Positions 6,986 through 9,200 of a DNA stretch of 9,200 bases are shown piece by piece (position 1 is the stretch's first letter; each line of letters starts with the position of its first letter). The notes under the pieces are model-generated. The model searched no databases. It worked only from the letters and a program-made list of their open reading frames with translations, and was not told where the DNA came from. The stretch covers positions 1-9,200 of the forward strand of contig JADFVG010000105.1 in NCBI GenBank assembly GCA_015222405.1, written 5' to 3'. The DNA comes from Chloroflexota bacterium. Its GTDB lineage: Bacteria; Chloroflexota; Dehalococcoidia; E44-bin15. The position numbers were made by a program, and so were the translations under genes.

Positions 6986-7077
6986 GGTGCCACCTTTTTC
7001 CATGTTTTTTGCTCCTATTCATTTTTCAAGCATGCCTTATCAACAACCCAGCTTCAGCGAAAGGAATGTAAGATAAG

Positions 7078-7443
7078 ATGACATCAAAGGGAGAACAAGG
7101 CTTTGCATTTGCCCTTGCGGCAATCTTGCTCGTCGTAGGCGTTGTGTGCTATGCCGGCTTTTCACAAGAAGAACCTGAAGAACCTGTACGGCTCATGTTT
7201 AAGAGCACCGCGGGAAAGATCTTGTTTGATCACAAAACGCATACGGACGATGCGGGGTATGGTATTGCGTGCGATGATTGCCATCACGAAGAACAGGATG
7301 AAACTATGTCGTGTAGTGGTGAGGATTGCCACAGGCCAGACAGTGATCCCAAAAGGGGTGATGCCCTTCACACCAATTGCAAAGGCTGCCATGAGGAGAG
7401 CGGGGCCGGTCCGGTTGAGTGTGCGAAATGTCATATTATGTAG
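7078..7443 (+). CDS. Tetraheme cytochrome c3 (class III), Rnf-associated
   Basis: The 121-residue protein starts with a charged stretch and a hydrophobic segment (residues 9-29, FAFALAAILLVVGVVCYAGF), which is a Sec signal peptide or membrane anchor, so the heme part is periplasmic. Four heme attachment motifs follow: CDDCH (65-69), the CX4CH form CSGEDCH (79-85), CKGCH (101-105) and CAKCH (115-119). The extra histidines H52, H55, H70 and H98 supply the sixth ligand to each heme, which is the complete bis-histidine set of cytochrome c3. It carries low-potential electrons in the periplasm. The start is ATG at 7078, with AAAGGA about 12 nt upstream, rather far. The gene precedes rnfC, an arrangement known in sulfate reducers where a multiheme cytochrome accompanies Rnf. 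The 460-bp gap means co-transcription with rnfC is unproven. Confidence 0.93.
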   Translation: MTSKGEQGFAFALAAILLVVGVVCYAGFSQEEPEEPVRLMFKSTAGKILFDHKTHTDDAGYGIACDDCHHEEQDETMSCSGEDCHRPDSDPKRGDALHTNCKGCHEESGAGPVECAKCHIM

Positions 7444-7460
7444 CGGGCACCCGGGATAAT

Positions 7461-7756
7461 GGAATACTGGAATGTTGGCCCGCCCTGCCCGCCCTGCCCG
7501 CCCTGGCGCGACAGCTTTAACATGGATGTGCCATACCTATCATCCCGGTCTGGGCCAGGGGCGCGACATGAGAATAATAAGCGGTGCCATGTAAAAACCT
7601 GGCCCGCCCTGCCCGCCCTGGCGCGACAGCCTTGGACAGACGTGTCGTTCGTATCATCCCGGTCTGGGCCAGGGGCGCGACAGAAGCTGGACAATGCCAC
7701 GGAGAGTAAAACCCGGTCTGGGCCAGGGTCTGGGCCAGGGAATACTGGAATATTGG
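7461..7756. repeat. Compound GC-rich repeat cluster bounded by 18-bp direct repeats
   Basis: An 18-bp sequence beginning GGAATACTGGAAT occurs at 7461-7478 and 7739-7756 with one mismatch and frames the cluster. Inside, unit A is CCCGCCCTG, three times at 7479-7505 and twice at 7603-7620, each run followed by GCGCGACAGC. Unit B (31 bp, starting TATCATCCCGG and ending GCGCGACA) lies at 7538-7568 and 7652-7682. Truncated B copies with tandem TCTGGGCCAGGG occupy 7712-7740. A and B alternate with a period of 114-115 bp, and CCCTGGC in A is complementary to GCCAGGG in B, so RNA or single-stranded DNA could form strong hairpins. Confidence 0.85.
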
Positions 7757-7771
7757 GTTAAGACGAACTTC

Positions 7772-7796
7772 CTCGATTTTCGAGCGGCGAAGCCGC
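7772..7796. repeat. Two adjoining small hairpins
   Basis: CTCGA-TTT-TCGAG (7772-7784) and GCGGC-GAA-GCCGC (7784-7796) are perfect 5-bp stems with 3-nt loops that share one base. There is no T-run after them, so they are not an evident intrinsic terminator. Confidence 0.5.
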
Positions 7797-7801
7797 GTTA
7801 C

Positions 7802-7890
7802 ATAAAATCCCCGCCTGCCAACGCCCCGTACGGCATGCAGCTTTCACGCTAGCGTGCTTGGCAATGGCGGGCAGGGCGAAGCGATTTTAT
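7802..7890. repeat. Imperfect 89-bp palindromic element just upstream of rnfC
   Basis: The outer arms ATAAAATC (7802-7809) and GATTTTAT (7883-7890) are perfect inverted copies. Inside, CCGCCTGCCAA (7811-7821) pairs with TTGGCAATGGCGG (7858-7870) except for a 2-nt bulge. The core contains the perfect palindromes CCGTACGG (7826-7833) and CACGCTAGCGTG (7845-7856). The right arm directly abuts the AAAGGG ribosome site of rnfC (7891-7896). It may be a small non-autonomous repeat or a folded leader. Confidence 0.6.
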
Positions 7891-7903
7891 AAAGGGTTGA
7901 GTT

Positions 7904-9163
7904 ATGATAAAGAGATCTTTTTTAGGTTTGGCCAAGCCGAGGTTACAGTACAACCTGGTTCCAGATCCGATCCAGGATCTTCCCGTTCCAGGCAGGGTTA
8001 CATTGTTGTTGAAGGAGCCGCAAAACGGAGGGCGCGCTACCACGCTCAAAGTCGGCGATGCGGTCAAGACCGGTCAGAGACTCGCGGCATCACCGGACAG
8101 TGCCGAATATGTCATTTCATCGGTGACTGGAACCGTATCGGCCATGGCCCCTTATATTGATGCCTATGGCCAGAAATACACTGCCATAACCATCGATGCC
8201 AGCGGCCAGGACGACTGGGATGACGAATTCAATAAGACACCAACCCTTGATACAGCCCTGAGGTTTTTTGAGTACACTCCTGGGAGCCCTTCTTTCAAGG
8301 CGTTTGCTGATCCCGAAAAAACCATACGGACCATTGTCATCAACGGAATGGACGACGACTTGCTCCTTACAGCTAATCAATGTGTGGTGCAAAATGAGGC
8401 GGCTGACATCAAAAACGGCGTTGACATCTTAAAAAAGATGACCGGCGTAGAGCGGGTTGTTATCGCAGTGCCTGAAAGCCTGGTTCAACAAGCCAGTGCC
8501 ACGGGTGCAGAACTGAAAACGGTGAGGGGGACCTACCCTAACAGCCTTCCCCACATGATCATGAAGGACGTGCTTGGCCAGATGGTCGAAGCCGGTGATA
8601 CGCCAGAGGATGAAGGGGTTGTCTTTGTCACCGCTGAAGCCGTGGCAGCATTAGGGGCTGCTTTCAGGGCTGGCCAACTCCCCGTCAGCAAGGTTGTCAC
8701 CGTGGTGGGAAAAGGCGGCAGTACCAGGAACGTAAGGGCCAGAATCGGCACCCCTTTAAGGGATGTGCTTCAAGCCTGTAATGTCTCCGTGAGCGAGCGG
8801 GATCGTCTCGTTCTGGGTGGGCCCATGAGGGGGATAGCTACCTATTCTGATGAGCTTCCGCTTGAGCCCGGCACTGGCGGAATCGTGGTTCAGGATGAGG
8901 CCGATAGCGCCCAGACCACGGATTATCCGTGCATCAACTGTGGTGAATGTATCAGGATCTGTCCGGTTAAGATCCCGGTGAACATGCTCGTCAGGTTCCT
9001 GGAGGCTCGCCTTTATGAAGAGGCTGCGGCTATGTACGACCTGCATTGCTGTATTGAATGCGGGTTGTGTTCTTATGTGTGCGTGTCCAGAATCCCGATT
9101 TTTCAGTACATCAAGTTAGGAAAATATGAACTTAGCCTGATCGAAACTGCGGAGGCAGAATAA
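7904..9163 (+). CDS. rnfC: RnfC, cytoplasmic Fe-S subunit of the Rnf complex (divergent)
   Basis: The 419-residue protein is the peripheral subunit where electrons enter or leave the Rnf ion pump. Visible parts are a barrel-sandwich/NqrA-like N-terminus (DLPVPGRVTLLLKEP at 25-39, VGDAVKTGQRLA at 50-61), a Rossmann-like middle domain (TIVINGMDDDLLLTANQ, 143-159), the SLBB-like region with RARIGTPLRDVL (278-289) and LVLGGPMRGIAT (302-313), and two [4Fe-4S] sites, C343/C346/C349/C353 and C383/C386/C389/C393. Other RnfC proteins have GAECEPYxTxD in the middle domain and a KYPxGG-type stretch after it; here these read GMDDDLLLTAN and TYPNSLP, so the flavin/NADH site looks altered. The start ATG at 7904 has AAAGGG 7 nt upstream. 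The stop overlaps the next start (TAATG), typical of translational coupling to rnfD. The identity is firm from the C-terminal ferredoxin part and gene order; the electron partner is uncertain. Confidence 0.93.
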   Translation: MIKRSFLGLAKPRLQYNLVPDPIQDLPVPGRVTLLLKEPQNGGRATTLKVGDAVKTGQRLAASPDSAEYVISSVTGTVSAMAPYIDAYGQKYTAITIDASGQDDWDDEFNKTPTLDTALRFFEYTPGSPSFKAFADPEKTIRTIVINGMDDDLLLTANQCVVQNEAADIKNGVDILKKMTGVERVVIAVPESLVQQASATGAELKTVRGTYPNSLPHMIMKDVLGQMVEAGDTPEDEGVVFVTAEAVAALGAAFRAGQLPVSKVVTVVGKGGSTRNVRARIGTPLRDVLQACNVSVSERDRLVLGGPMRGIATYSDELPLEPGTGGIVVQDEADSAQTTDYPCINCGECIRICPVKIPVNMLVRFLEARLYEEAAAMYDLHCCIECGLCSYVCVSRIPIFQYIKLGKYELSLIETAEAE

Positions 9164-9200
9164 TGAGTAGTCAAAAGAAACTTGTCGTGGCCCACGCGCC
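9163..9200 (+). CDS. rnfD: RnfD, membrane subunit of the Rnf complex, first 12 codons only
   Basis: The ATG at 9163-9165 overlaps the rnfC stop codon and has GGAGG (9151-9155) 7 nt upstream. The visible residues MSSQKKLVVAHAP resemble the N-terminus of RnfD, which often carries L-x-V-S/A-H-A-P before the first membrane helix. RnfD is the flavinylated membrane subunit and normally follows rnfC. The call rests on these few residues and on gene order. Confidence 0.8.
   Translation, partial: MSSQKKLVVAHA

Larger units (their letters stand above)
6584..7077. other. Divergent intergenic region (494 bp)
   Basis: This AT-richer stretch separates the Hdr/NADH operon (leftward) from the cytochrome c3 gene (rightward). 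It holds a palindromic MITE-like repeat (6729-6800, with outer arms to 6719-6814), a small inverted repeat TTAGAC/GTCTAA (6680-6685 and 6702-6707), and a rightward promoter at 6957-6985. A leftward promoter must lie here, but none matches the sigma70 consensus well enough to call: two TTGACA-like hexamers near 6605-6630 have no good -10 partner. No coding potential or tRNA-like fold was seen. Confidence 0.7.
7444..7903. other. Repeat-rich intergenic gap between cytochrome c3 and rnfC (460 bp)
   Basis: No credible gene is present; open frames here merely translate the repeats into Pro/Gly/Arg-rich sequence. The left part (7461-7756) is a mosaic of GC-rich direct and inverted repeats. The right part (7772-7890) holds small hairpins and an imperfect palindrome that ends at the rnfC ribosome site. 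No T-tract terminator and no clear promoter were found, so whether rnfC is read from the cytochrome promoter stays open. Confidence 0.75.

Noticed and set aside
7478..7740. CRISPR array
   Set aside because: Repeat units differ in type and length, spacing is about 115 bp, and there are only two to three copies with no cas genes nearby.
7459..7761. Open frames on both strands through the repeat cluster
   Set aside because: They translate the CCCGCCCTG and TCTGGGCCAGGG repeats into low-complexity Pro/Gly/Arg sequence and have no ribosome site.
7772..7796. Intrinsic terminator for the cytochrome gene
   Set aside because: The stems are short and no T-tract follows on either strand.

Overview
The window suggests an anaerobic Desulfobacterota-type bacterium (sulfate reducer or syntroph). 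The evidence is a soluble heterodisulfide-reductase-like (Hdr) electron-transfer operon, a periplasmic tetraheme cytochrome c3 next to an Rnf operon, and two genes that need UGA to be read as selenocysteine (Sec). The phylum call is inferred from gene content, not from a marker gene.

Left part, minus strand, read from 6583 down to 1: five tightly spaced genes (gaps 32-48 bp) that look like one operon. They are (i) a 135-residue HdrA N-terminal FAD domain with an in-frame UGA (Sec62), (ii) a NuoE-type [2Fe-2S] subunit, (iii) a NuoF/HydB-type NADH/FMN subunit, (iv) a 1080-residue fusion of a NuoG-like 2Fe-2S/4Fe-4S head, the C-terminal half of one HdrA and a second complete HdrA, and (v) an MvhD-type subunit with an in-frame UGA (Sec68) that runs off the left edge. 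A conventional gene caller would truncate (i) and (v) or call them broken. Both reading frames continue through the UGA with perfect family motifs, and both have a hairpin whose apical loop starts 22-23 nt after the UGA, as expected of bacterial SECIS elements. Gene (i) contains the piece of HdrA that is missing from the first HdrA unit of gene (iv), so HdrA appears to be split, with a complete NADH-oxidising module (NuoE, NuoF, NuoG-like head) placed between the halves. The predicted product is a cytoplasmic, flavin-based NADH/Hdr/MvhD electron-bifurcating or -confurcating complex. In subunit types it resembles the BamE-I part of class II benzoyl-CoA reductase, but its physiological partner lies outside the window.

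Middle part, 6584-7077: a divergent intergenic region with a 72-bp MITE-like palindrome (13-bp perfect terminal inverted repeats) and a good sigma70-type promoter (TTGACA, 17 bp, TATAGG) facing right.

Right part, plus strand: a tetraheme cytochrome c3 (7078-7443), a 460-bp repeat-rich gap, rnfC (7904-9163) and the overlapping start of rnfD. This is the beginning of an Rnf complex (membrane ion-pumping ferredoxin oxidoreductase) with its own periplasmic cytochrome. The two halves may exchange electrons through ferredoxin and NADH pools, but the window shows only adjacency. The RnfC lacks the usual flavin/NADH motif residues, so its electron partner may not be NADH.
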